A stretch of 64,000 nucleotides of DNA from Tannerella sp. (GTDB taxonomy: Bacteria; Bacteroidota; Bacteroidia; Bacteroidales; Tannerellaceae). The notes under the pieces are model-generated. The model was not told the origin of the DNA. It worked only from the letters and a program-made list of their open reading frames with translations, and made no database searches. This document shows, piece after piece, positions 35,634-45,468 of this stretch; position 1 is the first letter of the stretch; each line of letters starts with the position of its first letter. Location of the stretch: positions 1 to 64,000 of the forward strand of contig JAISUX010000087.1 in NCBI GenBank assembly GCA_031271805.1, read 5' to 3'. The translations under genes were made by a program, and so were the position numbers.

Positions 35634-38600
35634 TTATCTTAAATCTCCGTTAACTTTGACTGTCGATCCTGCTTTTGTGTTGAAAATCTTGTGCTTATCG
35701 CCGCAACGGACATGCAGTTTGCCGCCGAGAGTTGACAATATGTCGGCATTTTTGAGTTTTCCGTTTTCCCATGTGAGATCAACAATGAAACCTCCGCGTG
35801 CTCGCAGACCTTTGACCGATCCATTAGGGAATGCGGATGGTAGCGAAGGCAGGAGTTGGACTTCATAACTGCCGTCTTTGGTCGGCAACTGGCTCTGTAC
35901 CAGCATCTCTGCGATGGCTGCTGTGGCTCCGAAGTTGCCGTCAATTTGGAAAGGCGGATGGTCGTCGAACATGTTGGGCAGCGTTTTATTGCTCAACAGG
36001 ACGGAGAGGAGTTTGAAGGCATGGTCGCCGTCGTGGAGGCGGTTCCACATGTTGATTTTCCATGCCAGTCCCCATCCCGTACCGTCGTCGCCGCGCGCTA
36101 CAAGCGTTTTGCGGGCGGCTTCTGCCAGTTCGGGCGTGCCGACAACCGTAATCTGATTGCCGGGATGCAGGCCGAAGAGGTGTGAGGTATGGCGGTGATG
36201 CGGCTCCACCTCCTTGTAATCTTCAGCCCATTCGAGTATGCGACCGGTCTCTTTGCTGATTCGGATTTCAGGTAGGCGGGCGAGAGTTTTCTCACATTCG
36301 GTTTGAAACTCCTTGTCGGTTTTCAATATCTTACATGCTGAAATACAGTTTGTTAGCAAGTTGTGGATGATTTCAATATCCATTGTTGCCCCATAAGTAA
36401 ACACAGCGCGTTGGCCGTCCGGCAAAAAGAATGAGTTTTCGGGAGAGTAGGAGGGATTGGTGACTAATTTTCCTGCGTAAGCGGTTCCTGCGGGCGCTTC
36501 AACAAGGAAATCCATGATAAAACGCGCGGCGCCTTTCATTATCGGGAATGCACGTTTAGCGAGAAAGTCCTTATCGCCGGTGTAGGTGTAATGTTCCCAC
36601 GGGTGTTGCGCGAGCCATGCCGAGCCGACAGGCCAGATGCCCTGAGGGCCGTCTGCCGGAGCGGTAAATCCCCATGCGTCGGTGAGGTGATGAACCACCC
36701 ATCCTCGCGCTCCGTAAATGATTTCAGCCGATTTTTCGCCCGGTTTTATCATCACATCGGTCAGGTCGAACATCGGGACATGCAGTTCGGATAGGTTGGT
36801 GATCTCGGCAGGCCAATAGTTCATCTGGAAATTGATGTTAGTATGGAAATCGGCGTTCCAAGGGGCGTTCATCTGCCATGCCCACAAGCCCTGCAAGTTG
36901 GCCGGCATACCGCCGGGACGCGACGAGCCGATGAGCAGGTAACGGCCGAACTGGAAGTATTTTTCTACCAGTCCTGCGTCTGGAAAACCGTTTTTCTTAG
37001 CCAGCGCAAGCCTTTCATTAGTCGGTAACGCTTCGATTTCGGCGGGAACGGTGCCGAGGTTGATGTCCACACGGTCGAAATATTTCTTATGGTCGGCAAT
37101 ATGAGCCGCTTTCAGTTCGTCGTAGGATTTTGTAACCGCTTTGGCAAGCGTTTCGGCGCATTTGGCTTTGGGATCGCCTTTGAGGGTGAAATCGCCTTTT
37201 GCCGCCGCCTTCAGGCCGGGATAGTCGGTTGCTCCGGCGATGTAGAGTGTCAGAGCATCGGCATCCTTAACCGTCAGCAGGTCGGTGTGCGAAAACGTGT
37301 CTTTCAACACCTTAACCGTTCCGTTGTCGGCTACGGCTTTTACCTGTGCGGCAAAACTCACTCCCGGCCACTCGTCCGTACTTGCCTGCTGTCTTCCGCG
37401 ATTCCCGTCTCTCTGAGAGATGTTACCGCTTAGTAACAATGAGTTAGGGTCGTTGGCGATAGCCTGCGTACGAGCATCGCGCTCGCGTCTGAGCGTCAAC
37501 GAGAGATTGATTTTCTGCTTCTTATCGGCAGTAATTCTCACTACTACAACATCTTCAGGCGCCGATGCAAAATATTCGCGGGTGTATTTCACTCCTCCTT
37601 CCGAAAATTCCACTTTGGCAATTCCGGTTGCGAGGTCGAGGCTGCGAACATATCCGGAAGCCTCTTTTTCGGGGGTATCGAACCACAATTCGCCGAGCGA
37701 CTGGTAGGATTTGACGCCCTGTGGTATGCCCATCATCGTTTGACCGGCGAGTTTGACGGCTTCGTTATTTTTGTTTTCAAACAGAAGGCGCCGCACTTCG
37801 GGAAGCGCTTTTAAACCTTCGGGATTATTGGGTTCAACAGGTTTTCCGTCCCATAAAGTGTTGTCATTGAGCTGAATACGCTCATCGGCTACCCCGCCGA
37901 AAATCATTGCTCCGAGATGTCCGTTGGCTATAGGGAGGGCTTCTTCCCATACTTTTGCCGAGCGGCGATACCAGAGGACGTTTTTGCCTTCCGGTTTGGC
38001 GCCGTTTTCATCATTGAAAATCGTTCTGTCCGTCCATGTGGCGTTGATTTCGTTTTTGCGCAGGCCGGCTTCAAGTCCGACTGTTGGGATGACTTTACGT
38101 ATTGTCCCGTCGTCGTTGAAATCAAGTTTGTCGTAGCATATTGAGCGTAGGTTGCCCTGACCGGAGATGTCGCAGGTGTGGTAGAAAAGATACCATTGTC
38201 CCTTGTATTCAACGATTGAGCCGTGGTTAGTGTCGGAACTGACGCCGTCGAGCGCTACGCCTTTCGATGTCCAGGGTCCGAGAGGCTTGTCGCTTGTGGC
38301 ATAGCGCAGTTTGTTGTGTCCGCGCGAGTTGTCGGCATACAGCATGTAATATATACCGTTGCGTTTGAAAACCCATGCCGCTTCGTGGAAATCTTCAAGT
38401 CCGGTCATGTCTTGCAATGGCGCGGCAAGTTCGGTCATGTTGTCTTTGAGCTTGCCTCCTTTGCATTTTGCGCCGCCGCCATAATAGAAATACGCATCGC
38501 CGTCGGTATCGACAAACACGCATGGGTCAATCATTGCAAACGAGTCGATGCCGGCAAAATAGCCCTGCACTTTGAAGTCGGCGACAGGGCTTTTGCTTGT

Positions 38601-38990
38601 AGCCACACCCACTTTCCATGTGTTGTTCCAGTCGGCGCCGCTCGGATGCGGAAAATAGAAATAGTAGGTGCCGTTTTTGTAAGCGGCGTCGGGCGCCCAC
38701 ATGAAGCCGCCTTCCTTACGCCCCCAAGGCACTTGCGACGAGTTGAGTATTTCGCCGTGGTCGGTCCAGTTGACCATATCGTCGGTCGAATAGACATGAT
38801 AGCGATCCATAAGATCGCATCCGCGCGGCGGGTCAATGTCGTGTGACGGATAGACATAGAGACGCCCGTCAGCCCAAACATGAGCCGAAGGGTCGGCAGT
38901 GTATAAGTCCCTGATAAAGGGATTGTTCTGCGCTCGGCAGATATTCGCGGCAACTATCGTCAATACCGCTAAGAAGATAAATTTTTTCAT
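35634..38990 (-). CDS. Two-domain glycosidase: GH43 plus GH95
   Basis: A 1,118-residue secreted enzyme (signal [21 protein letters not shown]). The N-terminal GH43 five-blade propeller (about 25-310) keeps base D33 (TADPSAHVW), D155 ([11 protein letters not shown]) and acid E203 ([12 protein letters not shown]). The C-terminal GH95 domain (about 337-1110) has [13 protein letters not shown] near 717-729, SPENSF with E851, and [13 protein letters not shown] near 967, so its alpha-L-fucosidase or alpha-L-galactosidase site looks complete. GH43 enzymes remove arabinose, xylose or galactose units. Each half is normally a separate protein. The GH43 half is a close paralogue of the one in the gene at 45469. 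It is the last gene of the PUL, 12 nt beyond the Fic gene stop. Confidence 0.92.
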   Translation of the reverse strand: MKKFIFLAVLTIVAANICRAQNNPFIRDLYTADPSAHVWADGRLYVYPSHDIDPPRGCDLMDRYHVYSTDDMVNWTDHGEILNSSQVPWGRKEGGFMWAPDAAYKNGTYYFYFPHPSGADWNNTWKVGVATSKSPVADFKVQGYFAGIDSFAMIDPCVFVDTDGDAYFYYGGGAKCKGGKLKDNMTELAAPLQDMTGLEDFHEAAWVFKRNGIYYMLYADNSRGHNKLRYATSDKPLGPWTSKGVALDGVSSDTNHGSIVEYKGQWYLFYHTCDISGQGNLRSICYDKLDFNDDGTIRKVIPTVGLEAGLRKNEINATWTDRTIFNDENGAKPEGKNVLWYRRSAKVWEEALPIANGHLGAMIFGGVADERIQLNDNTLWDGKPVEPNNPEGLKALPEVRRLLFENKNNEAVKLAGQTMMGIPQGVKSYQSLGELWFDTPEKEASGYVRSLDLATGIAKVEFSEGGVKYTREYFASAPEDVVVVRITADKKQKINLSLTLRRERDARTQAIANDPNSLLLSGNISQRDGNRGRQQASTDEWPGVSFAAQVKAVADNGTVKVLKDTFSHTDLLTVKDADALTLYIAGATDYPGLKAAAKGDFTLKGDPKAKCAETLAKAVTKSYDELKAAHIADHKKYFDRVDINLGTVPAEIEALPTNERLALAKKNGFPDAGLVEKYFQFGRYLLIGSSRPGGMPANLQGLWAWQMNAPWNADFHTNINFQMNYWPAEITNLSELHVPMFDLTDVMIKPGEKSAEIIYGARGWVVHHLTDAWGFTAPADGPQGIWPVGSAWLAQHPWEHYTYTGDKDFLAKRAFPIMKGAARFIMDFLVEAPAGTAYAGKLVTNPSYSPENSFFLPDGQRAVFTYGATMDIEIIHNLLTNCISACKILKTDKEFQTECEKTLARLPEIRISKETGRILEWAEDYKEVEPHHRHTSHLFGLHPGNQITVVGTPELAEAARKTLVARGDDGTGWGLAWKINMWNRLHDGDHAFKLLSVLLSNKTLPNMFDDHPPFQIDGNFGATAAIAEMLVQSQLPTKDGSYEVQLLPSLPSAFPNGSVKGLRARGGFIVDLTWENGKLKNADILSTLGGKLHVRCGDKHKIFNTKAGSTVKVNGDLR

Positions 38991-39002
38991 TTGTAATATT
39001 TT

Positions 39003-39770
39003 TTAAAATTCTTTGTAAAAATATTTAATCCATTCGATATAAACATCTTGCGCAGACAGGCAAGTGTCGAGCAGATAACCTCTTACCGTAGTAAATTCTT
39101 TTAAGCCGCGATAGTAAAACTGCTGGCGCCGTTCGTCAATAATAAACGGAACGACGCCATTTCGCAAACATTCGCGGAACATTATCAAGCGCCCAACTCT
39201 GCCGTTGCCATCTTGAAACGGGTGGATTTTTTCAAAACGGTAATGGTATTCAATGATAGTTGCAAACAAATCAGGAGATTGCGGGTGAGATCCCGTGTCG
39301 TAGCGCGGGATGCAATGACGAATCGTATCATTATACCAATCATTGAGTTTATTCATTTCATTTTCAACTTCTTCAGGCTTTACGGTTTCAGCGCCGCTAA
39401 CCTCATTAGCAAGTTTTTTCCAATCGCCAACGCTAAACCAAGGTTTTGTCGCATCGGAAGTTCCGGTTTTCAAAATGCGGTGAAATTCTTTGATAATATC
39501 GTTTGTTAGTGGCTTTTCAACGGTATCAAGCAAAAAGTCAAACGCAACGAAGTGATTGGAAGTTTCGATTATATCATCAACAGGCACGGCTTCCTCGTCT
39601 TTGAAACCGATTGTGCGAGTCTCAAAGATATAGCGGGTCTGTTCTTCGGTCAAACGGCTACCCTCGATGCGATTTGAATTGTAGGCGAGATTGACCTGCG
39701 TTTTGTGATATAAACCGCCTTTTCGTTTCGACTGTTTTTCGTCTGTTAAATATTTCAATAACATATTCAT
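39003..39770 (-). CDS. Fic-domain AMP transferase with N-terminal inhibitory motif
   Basis: A 255-residue protein from ATG 39770. The Fic motif H183PFQDGNGRVGR is complete, so it should transfer AMP (or another nucleotide) to a target hydroxyl. The N-terminal helix has S32NRIEG, matching the (S/T)xxxE(G/N) self-inhibiting motif (class II Fic). No separate antitoxin is needed or seen. It sits between two glycosidase genes of the PUL on the same strand but has its own -7-like box (TACCTTTG, minus, 39841-39834). Its relation to glycan use is not evident. Confidence 0.93.
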   Translation of the reverse strand: MNMLLKYLTDEKQSKRKGGLYHKTQVNLAYNSNRIEGSRLTEEQTRYIFETRTIGFKDEEAVPVDDIIETSNHFVAFDFLLDTVEKPLTNDIIKEFHRILKTGTSDATKPWFSVGDWKKLANEVSGAETVKPEEVENEMNKLNDWYNDTIRHCIPRYDTGSHPQSPDLFATIIEYHYRFEKIHPFQDGNGRVGRLIMFRECLRNGVVPFIIDERRQQFYYRGLKEFTTVRGYLLDTCLSAQDVYIEWIKYFYKEF

Positions 39771-39872
39771 TGTCAGCAATTTTTCAATAACATTTCAAAT
39801 AAATGAGTAGGACGGACGGGGAGAAACCGACTGCAAAGGTAAGCAAAAATATTGATATTTTATATGCGTTTT

Positions 39873-42800
39873 TTATCTTTTGGGGATTGTTGTGGTTAGT
39901 TTGGCTTCTTTTTTGAGGATTTTAGAGGCAGCGCCGGCAAGGAAGAGGTAGTAATCGTTACCGAGGTCTTCGTCGAGATGCAGGAAGACGCTGTCGCCTA
40001 CGGGCACTTTGGTTGCACATTTGAAAATTGCCGTGCCTTCGTCAATCTCGTCAAACATAGCGAGATAGAGCATCTCGGCGCCGTTGCCGATATGGCTTGA
40101 CAGTTGCCGCCAGTAGAAACTACCTCTGTTACGCGGGATGGGTTTTGAGCCTTTGTTCATGTTGACCCACGAGAAGCCGGGAAACGCAAGCGGTGCGTAA
40201 TCAACTTTGTTTGTACGACACCAGGCGATGTCGTCTTTAACTAATTTTTCAAACGGGGAGAATGTATCTTCGTTGAACCTGCCTACAAACCAGGGCATTA
40301 CTATGTCGCACTTTTTTATAAGGCGGTGCAGTTCGGGGTTGTCGGAGGTATCGTTGTCGAGAGTGCGCCAATAGGTCGGAACGCCGATCAGGATACTGAA
40401 ACCGCGTTCAATCAGTGCGTCGATTATGATTTCCGCTTCTTTGAACCCGTAACGGCGGCGATCGTTGAAGCCTACGCCCCAGACTGCGACAAGCGGTTTA
40501 CCGTTGTGATGCAGGTAGGATGTGTTATCAATTCGCTTGAAAATGTCGTACTTGGCGGTGATAGAGTCAATGTCGTCAAGGACAACCTGTTCGTCGCCGG
40601 GCGACATGCCGCTGAGGTCGTACATTATGCTGATAGCTCGGTTGTTAGCGTTGGCGGCGTTGATGGCCGAATGCCATACGCGGTTGAGTTGGTTATAGCT
40701 TTTCGGGCGCATGATTTCGGATACAAAACGCTGAACGAAAACGCCATCTATGCCATATTCGCGCATCCAGCGGAAATGCGTCTCTACGGTCGATTCGTCG
40801 TAATGGCTGAATACGTAGGCCGGGTTGCCGTCGGCATAATAAAACTCTGTCTTATAGGTTTTTGAGTATTCGCTGACGTCAGGCCACATATCAATTGTGC
40901 AGACGCCCGGTTTGAACTCTCCGTTACGTCCGGCGTAGTGGTACCAGCCGCGGTCGGCGCCGTCGCCGGGACAACTGAACCAGCCTTGATAGCCTGCCAT
41001 AACGAGACCTTTATAGGAATCATACTTTTTGGACATCGGAAAAGCGGCTGCTGCTTTCTTGGCGTCGGCGTTTAGGATTTGCTGATACATCCGTTTGGCG
41101 ATCAACTCCGAACCTTTTTCTTCGGGGTGAATGGCGTCCGGCACAAGGTCGGGGCGGTTTTCCAGAATCGGATGCATGTCAATCACTTCCACATTCTCTT
41201 TTTTTGCGGCATTAGCAAGGCGTGGCGCCACTTCCTTTACACATACGGGGTCGTAGATGCCGTCTTGATCCTTTACAAAAAAGGCAGTAGGCAGCATGAC
41301 GATTACGCGAGGGTGGGAAGGTAAGTCCTTGAAAGAGCGTATCAAATCGCGCGTATCCTGTTCGAGTTCGTCGTAGAATGGGCGGTTGACAGCTTTGGCG
41401 TCGTTGCCGCCGAGGTCGATGAACACGATGTCAGGGTTGCTTTTCAGCGCTTTTTGGTATTCTTCGGTGTTCCAATAAGGATAGTTGCCTTTGCGGAGCA
41501 TGGTAGAACTCGCTTTACCGAAGTTTTCGACCATATAACTCACGCCGAGCAGCGATTGCAACTGCCCCGGATAAGAGTTTTCTTGCGGGTTTTTGATGCG
41601 CGCGCCCTCGGTGATACTGGCTCCTATGCAGGCCACTCGGGTCTGTTTAGCGAGGTTAACTCCCCAGTCGAGGTTGGCTTTGTCGGACATTTGCAATGTC
41701 AGTTTGCCGCCGTGGATGATGTCTTCGTGCGTGAACCACGCTTTGTTCCATTCTGTCCCGTTGAGGGTCGCGGATTGGATGTATTTGTTGTCTGACGAAC
41801 AGTTAATAGCCTCTATTTCAAATGTTTTACCATCCGGGAGATGGATTTTAACCTTATTGAACAGCGGGCTGCCGATACAATAGTCGGGTGAGGCGGGGTT
41901 GACGGGATAGAATCCCATAGCCGAAAAGACCACGAACGCCGACATGCCGCCGCCGTCTTCGTCTCCCGGAACGCCCATCAGGTCGTTGCGGAACCATTGG
42001 CGGAGCAGCGAGCGGATGCGTTTCTGGGTTTTCCATGGCTGTCCGGCGTAGTTGTAGAGGTAGGGGATGTGCAGCGACGGCTCGTTAGCCATTGTGAACT
42101 GCCCCACATTGCCGGTCTGGTCGGGCAGTTGGGCGTAGAACGCGAATTTGCTCCGGCCGAGCGGTTCGGTAAAGGTGCGGTCGAGGTTGGCGGCGAAATT
42201 TTCGGCCGAGCCCATGAGGCTGATGAGGTCGGCGATATTGTGCGGAACGTCCCAGCGGTATGTCCATGCGTTGTTTTCGTCGTAATAGTCGCGTGCGCCC
42301 ATGCCGCCCGAAAACTTGTAGTCAAACGGTTGAATAAAAGCCCCTGCGCGGTCTTTGGGATGGAAAAACGCCGTTTCCTGATTCCATATATTGCGGTAGT
42401 TATAACTTCCTTTCATAAAATACTGGTAATCATCTGTGTTCCCCAATTCGTCGGCTATTTGGGCAAGGCACCAGAAGTCGTAGCAGGCGGCAAGCGTGAC
42501 GGCGACAGACTGGCGTTTTTCGCCGGGATTCACTTCGGCGATATATTCCTTTTCGCCCTCATGCAGAGCGGGATAGAAGCCTTTTTCGTGATAGATGACG
42601 TCGAGTTCGGTGTTCGGAACCTTGACCCATGGAAGCAGCGATTTCTCGGTCAGGGCGCCGCGACATGCCTTGTAAGCCGCTTCGATGTCGAAATCACGCA
42701 AACCCTTGATGTATGCGCCCTGAATGACGCTGACGGCGTGATTGCCGTTCATGCGGTGGCTGTCGCCGGTGATTTCGGGGAAAGTCGGCATCCAGCCGTC

Positions 42801-43880
42801 CGTACTCTGCTGAGCCATACGGATATACGAACGAATCATGTTTGTTTCCTGCTCAGGATCAATGAGTACGCGCAAAGGATGAGCCGCACGGTAGGTGTCC
42901 CAAATCCAGTCGTCGGTGTAGAACGGTCGGCCTTCGTCGTCATGCACCTGACGGTCGGTGGCGCTATAATATTTGCCATACTCCGAGATGTTGATCATCC
43001 GTTCATAGACGCGGTAGAGGGATGTGTAGAACACGGTTTTGTCATTATCGCTGCCACCTTCGACCTCGATTTTCCCAAGCGCTGCGTTCCAAAGATCGCG
43101 GCCCTTTTGCGCTATCTCGTCAACGCTCCAAGTCGTGATTTCGTTTTCGAGATTGATGCGGGCCTGCTCTGCGCTGATGAACGAGACGCCATATCTCAAC
43201 CGCACCGTTTGCTCGCTGAAATCCAGCACAATAGCACGGTTTCTACCTTCGGCGACGCTTTGCGTATAGTCGGCCGACAGACCGTCAATAGCGCCTGCTG
43301 CCGTCGGTTTGGGTTCAGTTTCGAGATAAAGGTAAACGCGGGTGTCGTTGTCGATAAGTTGATAGCCGGAAACGGATGTGCCGCCGGTCTCAATTTTGCC
43401 GTTGCGAGTATTGATAATCAGACGGTTGTGCGGCGATTTGCCGGGAAAGTTTATTTCATAAACGCCCGAACGATGCGACGGCGCATAATCGACCTGAATA
43501 TCAGCCTGATCAAGATATACGGAATAGCGATACGGGGTCGTTTTTTCGTTGTCGTAGGTGTAGTTATAGACCGGTCGCAGTGCGGTTTCGTCACCTGCTA
43601 TCGGGCTGATATTGAACGCGCTGCTGCCGCGATGACTTGTTACGACCACCGGCAGTCCGCGCAGCAGGTCGGAAGTATAGTCCGCCCGTTCGGGATAAAC
43701 GCGCAACATGCTGTTAGGCAGATGCACAGTGGGATAAGTAGGCACCAAAAGGTGACTGATATTGCCCATGTAAGGGTTGACGTAATCGACGGGCTGCTTC
43801 GTCGTTGGAGCCGGATTGCAGGCGCAGGTTGCGACTACGCAAATGGCTGTTAAACAGTTTGATAGTAAATATCTTTTCAT
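39873..43880 (-). CDS. Triple-domain lipoprotein: GH92 mannosidase, SGNH hydrolase, GH99-like
   Basis: A 1,335-residue protein with a lipoprotein-like signal (MKRYLLSNCLTAICVVATCAC). Domain 1 (about 30-735) is GH92: VNPYMGNISHLL, acid E600 in ANEPSLHIPYLYNYAGQPW, and bases D640/D642 in GVPGDEDGGGMSAF; exo-alpha-mannosidase is expected. Domain 2 (about 745-938) is an SGNH/GDSL hydrolase with S755 (GASITEG), GGND (824-827), D915 and H918 (DAIHP), similar to acetyl-esterase or sialate-esterase types. Domain 3 (about 950-1335) resembles the GH71/99-like proteins of Bacteroides (GLVMAGYQGWFSCPGDG, DMWPDVSEY, YGIDGVFVQRF, IVMPWFVGRFN). All three look intact. Such a chain could trim acylated mannose-containing glycans in steps. 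Confidence 0.88.
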   Translation of the reverse strand: MKRYLLSNCLTAICVVATCACNPAPTTKQPVDYVNPYMGNISHLLVPTYPTVHLPNSMLRVYPERADYTSDLLRGLPVVVTSHRGSSAFNISPIAGDETALRPVYNYTYDNEKTTPYRYSVYLDQADIQVDYAPSHRSGVYEINFPGKSPHNRLIINTRNGKIETGGTSVSGYQLIDNDTRVYLYLETEPKPTAAGAIDGLSADYTQSVAEGRNRAIVLDFSEQTVRLRYGVSFISAEQARINLENEITTWSVDEIAQKGRDLWNAALGKIEVEGGSDNDKTVFYTSLYRVYERMINISEYGKYYSATDRQVHDDEGRPFYTDDWIWDTYRAAHPLRVLIDPEQETNMIRSYIRMAQQSTDGWMPTFPEITGDSHRMNGNHAVSVIQGAYIKGLRDFDIEAAYKACRGALTEKSLLPWVKVPNTELDVIYHEKGFYPALHEGEKEYIAEVNPGEKRQSVAVTLAACYDFWCLAQIADELGNTDDYQYFMKGSYNYRNIWNQETAFFHPKDRAGAFIQPFDYKFSGGMGARDYYDENNAWTYRWDVPHNIADLISLMGSAENFAANLDRTFTEPLGRSKFAFYAQLPDQTGNVGQFTMANEPSLHIPYLYNYAGQPWKTQKRIRSLLRQWFRNDLMGVPGDEDGGGMSAFVVFSAMGFYPVNPASPDYCIGSPLFNKVKIHLPDGKTFEIEAINCSSDNKYIQSATLNGTEWNKAWFTHEDIIHGGKLTLQMSDKANLDWGVNLAKQTRVACIGASITEGARIKNPQENSYPGQLQSLLGVSYMVENFGKASSTMLRKGNYPYWNTEEYQKALKSNPDIVFIDLGGNDAKAVNRPFYDELEQDTRDLIRSFKDLPSHPRVIVMLPTAFFVKDQDGIYDPVCVKEVAPRLANAAKKENVEVIDMHPILENRPDLVPDAIHPEEKGSELIAKRMYQQILNADAKKAAAAFPMSKKYDSYKGLVMAGYQGWFSCPGDGADRGWYHYAGRNGEFKPGVCTIDMWPDVSEYSKTYKTEFYYADGNPAYVFSHYDESTVETHFRWMREYGIDGVFVQRFVSEIMRPKSYNQLNRVWHSAINAANANNRAISIMYDLSGMSPGDEQVVLDDIDSITAKYDIFKRIDNTSYLHHNGKPLVAVWGVGFNDRRRYGFKEAEIIIDALIERGFSILIGVPTYWRTLDNDTSDNPELHRLIKKCDIVMPWFVGRFNEDTFSPFEKLVKDDIAWCRTNKVDYAPLAFPGFSWVNMNKGSKPIPRNRGSFYWRQLSSHIGNGAEMLYLAMFDEIDEGTAIFKCATKVPVGDSVFLHLDEDLGNDYYLFLAGAASKILKKEAKLTTTIPKR

Positions 43881-43982
43881 ATCGGCGAAATTAATTTATA
43901 TACTCTACTTCAAAGAAATATTCCGTATCACGATTGAAATAACCGGCTTCATAAGAGTTGGGTGTAACTTATTCATAATCTG

Positions 43983-45455
43983 TTATTTAATCATATTTTC
44001 AATCAAATCGGCAACTTTTTTCGGATCTTTGGGGGCAGACGGATAATGACCTCGTCCGGCGTCGGTAATTACTGTAATCTTACCGGTGTAGCGTTTTTTT
44101 ACTTCCCCTGTCTGGGATTTCAGATTCGGATCGAGCGCTCCGCAAGCATGTAAAAGTGGAATTTTTGCGCTTGCAAGTGGTTTCAGATTGTCCAAAGGCT
44201 GGATTTTTGCCAAAGATGAGCGTAAAATCGGGTTTTCACCGTAAACTCCGGCAACTTTATCCAGATTTTCTATCGCCCATGCGTAAACCTCGCCGGTTGC
44301 AGCTCCGCGCCCCGCCATAACCGGTTTCGCTGCAAAGCCCTTACTTACAAGGTAATTGTACGCAATGAGCCAGTGATTGAACAAAGGCCCGTCGGCATTG
44401 TATGGGATGGGCGCGACAACGATATGAAAGCCACGTGCAAGCACTTCCAAATCCACTGTTGATGCGCCATCGGGTTGGTCGCAACGGAAAATCCACGGAT
44501 TACCGGCTGCGGCTTTTTCGGGAGTTATTACAGTTATTGAGCCTTCAACTCCCTGCAATGAGAATTGATATTTATTGTAACTCCCCGTGAAATAAGGCCC
44601 CCATGAAGTAGTCCAGATCTTTTCGCGTTCAGCGTAAGCATAAATCGGATTAGTCCCGTAAAAATTGATTTTTTTGTATCTTTCGGGTAAGAAATCCGGA
44701 ACTGTAGTGGGTTTTGCTTTATAGGCGCCTTCAATAAAATCGGCTATTACATTGGGATTTTGAAGACTGTGCGGATGATGCGCAGGGCCGTCTTTTATCA
44801 AAACCGACATCCTTCCGCCATTTCCTTGATATACACCCTGAATGGCATAAGTATTGTTGAGAATCGGATCGATACTCCCACAAATATTGAGTATCGGCAC
44901 ATCCTGTTCCGCAAGTTTATCCATCCCCATCAGGCTTTTTTGCGACAGGCCGGGATTATCGGCGCAAATGGCCAAAACCTTGTCGGGATGCTCGGTTCCC
45001 CATGTAAATGAGTTGGCTCCTCCACGGCTCATACCGATAAAAGCAGGCTTAGGCGAAAGTCCGTGCTCGTTCACAAGGAAATTATACCACACTTCCCAGG
45101 TTTGATCGGGATCAGTGGTGATGTAAGCTATATGAAAGCCGCGCTTCAGCAGTTCGATTTCAGCTTGAGGCTGGTGATCCCAATAGCAACCTCGCCACGA
45201 CCATGGATTGCCTTCGGCGGCTTGTTTCGGCACAACTATTATGCAGCGGCGGGCGCCTTTTTCAGGAGCGGCTACGCCGGCGCCTTCGCTCTCTGTCGCC
45301 TTTATAGGCTTGATTTGTAGCGTTGTTTCGCTTATTACGAAGTCATAACGGTCGAAGCCGTGCCACGAGGTTTTATCTCCGAATGTCGTTGGTGATTGAG
45401 CGTAAACCTCTGAAAATAATACATTAATAAAAATTATAAAGAATATTTTTCTCAT
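43983..45455 (-). CDS. Duplicated alpha/beta hydrolase, second copy lacking the nucleophile
   Basis: A 490-residue secreted protein (signal MRKIFFIIFINVLFSEVYAQ) made of two similar alpha/beta-hydrolase halves (about 25-245 and 255-490). Half 1 has the elbow FIGMSRGGANS, an acid in CGSIDPILNN, and a His in GPAHHPHSL. Half 2 repeats the layout (EKAAAAGNPWIFRCDQPDG, RGFHIVVAPI, CGALDPNLKS, GRGHYPSAP) but the elbow is MAGRGAATGE, with the Ser position replaced. Half 1 may be an esterase on glycan acyl groups; half 2 is probably structural or binding. It lies between GH92-SGNH and GH43-ceramidase genes in the PUL. Confidence 0.82.
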   Translation of the reverse strand: MRKIFFIIFINVLFSEVYAQSPTTFGDKTSWHGFDRYDFVISETTLQIKPIKATESEGAGVAAPEKGARRCIIVVPKQAAEGNPWSWRGCYWDHQPQAEIELLKRGFHIAYITTDPDQTWEVWYNFLVNEHGLSPKPAFIGMSRGGANSFTWGTEHPDKVLAICADNPGLSQKSLMGMDKLAEQDVPILNICGSIDPILNNTYAIQGVYQGNGGRMSVLIKDGPAHHPHSLQNPNVIADFIEGAYKAKPTTVPDFLPERYKKINFYGTNPIYAYAEREKIWTTSWGPYFTGSYNKYQFSLQGVEGSITVITPEKAAAGNPWIFRCDQPDGASTVDLEVLARGFHIVVAPIPYNADGPLFNHWLIAYNYLVSKGFAAKPVMAGRGAATGEVYAWAIENLDKVAGVYGENPILRSSLAKIQPLDNLKPLASAKIPLLHACGALDPNLKSQTGEVKKRYTGKITVITDAGRGHYPSAPKDPKKVADLIENMIK

Positions 45456-45468
45456 GATGAATAATTAT

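Noticed and set aside
39003..39770. Fic toxin-antitoxin operon
   Set aside because: No small antitoxin gene is adjacent; the inhibitory motif is within the same protein.
41997..43853. Long plus-strand open frame (618 codons) opposite the GH92 gene
   Set aside because: It is antisense to a clear GH92 domain and has no recognisable motifs; high-GC third positions of the real gene keep the opposite frame open.
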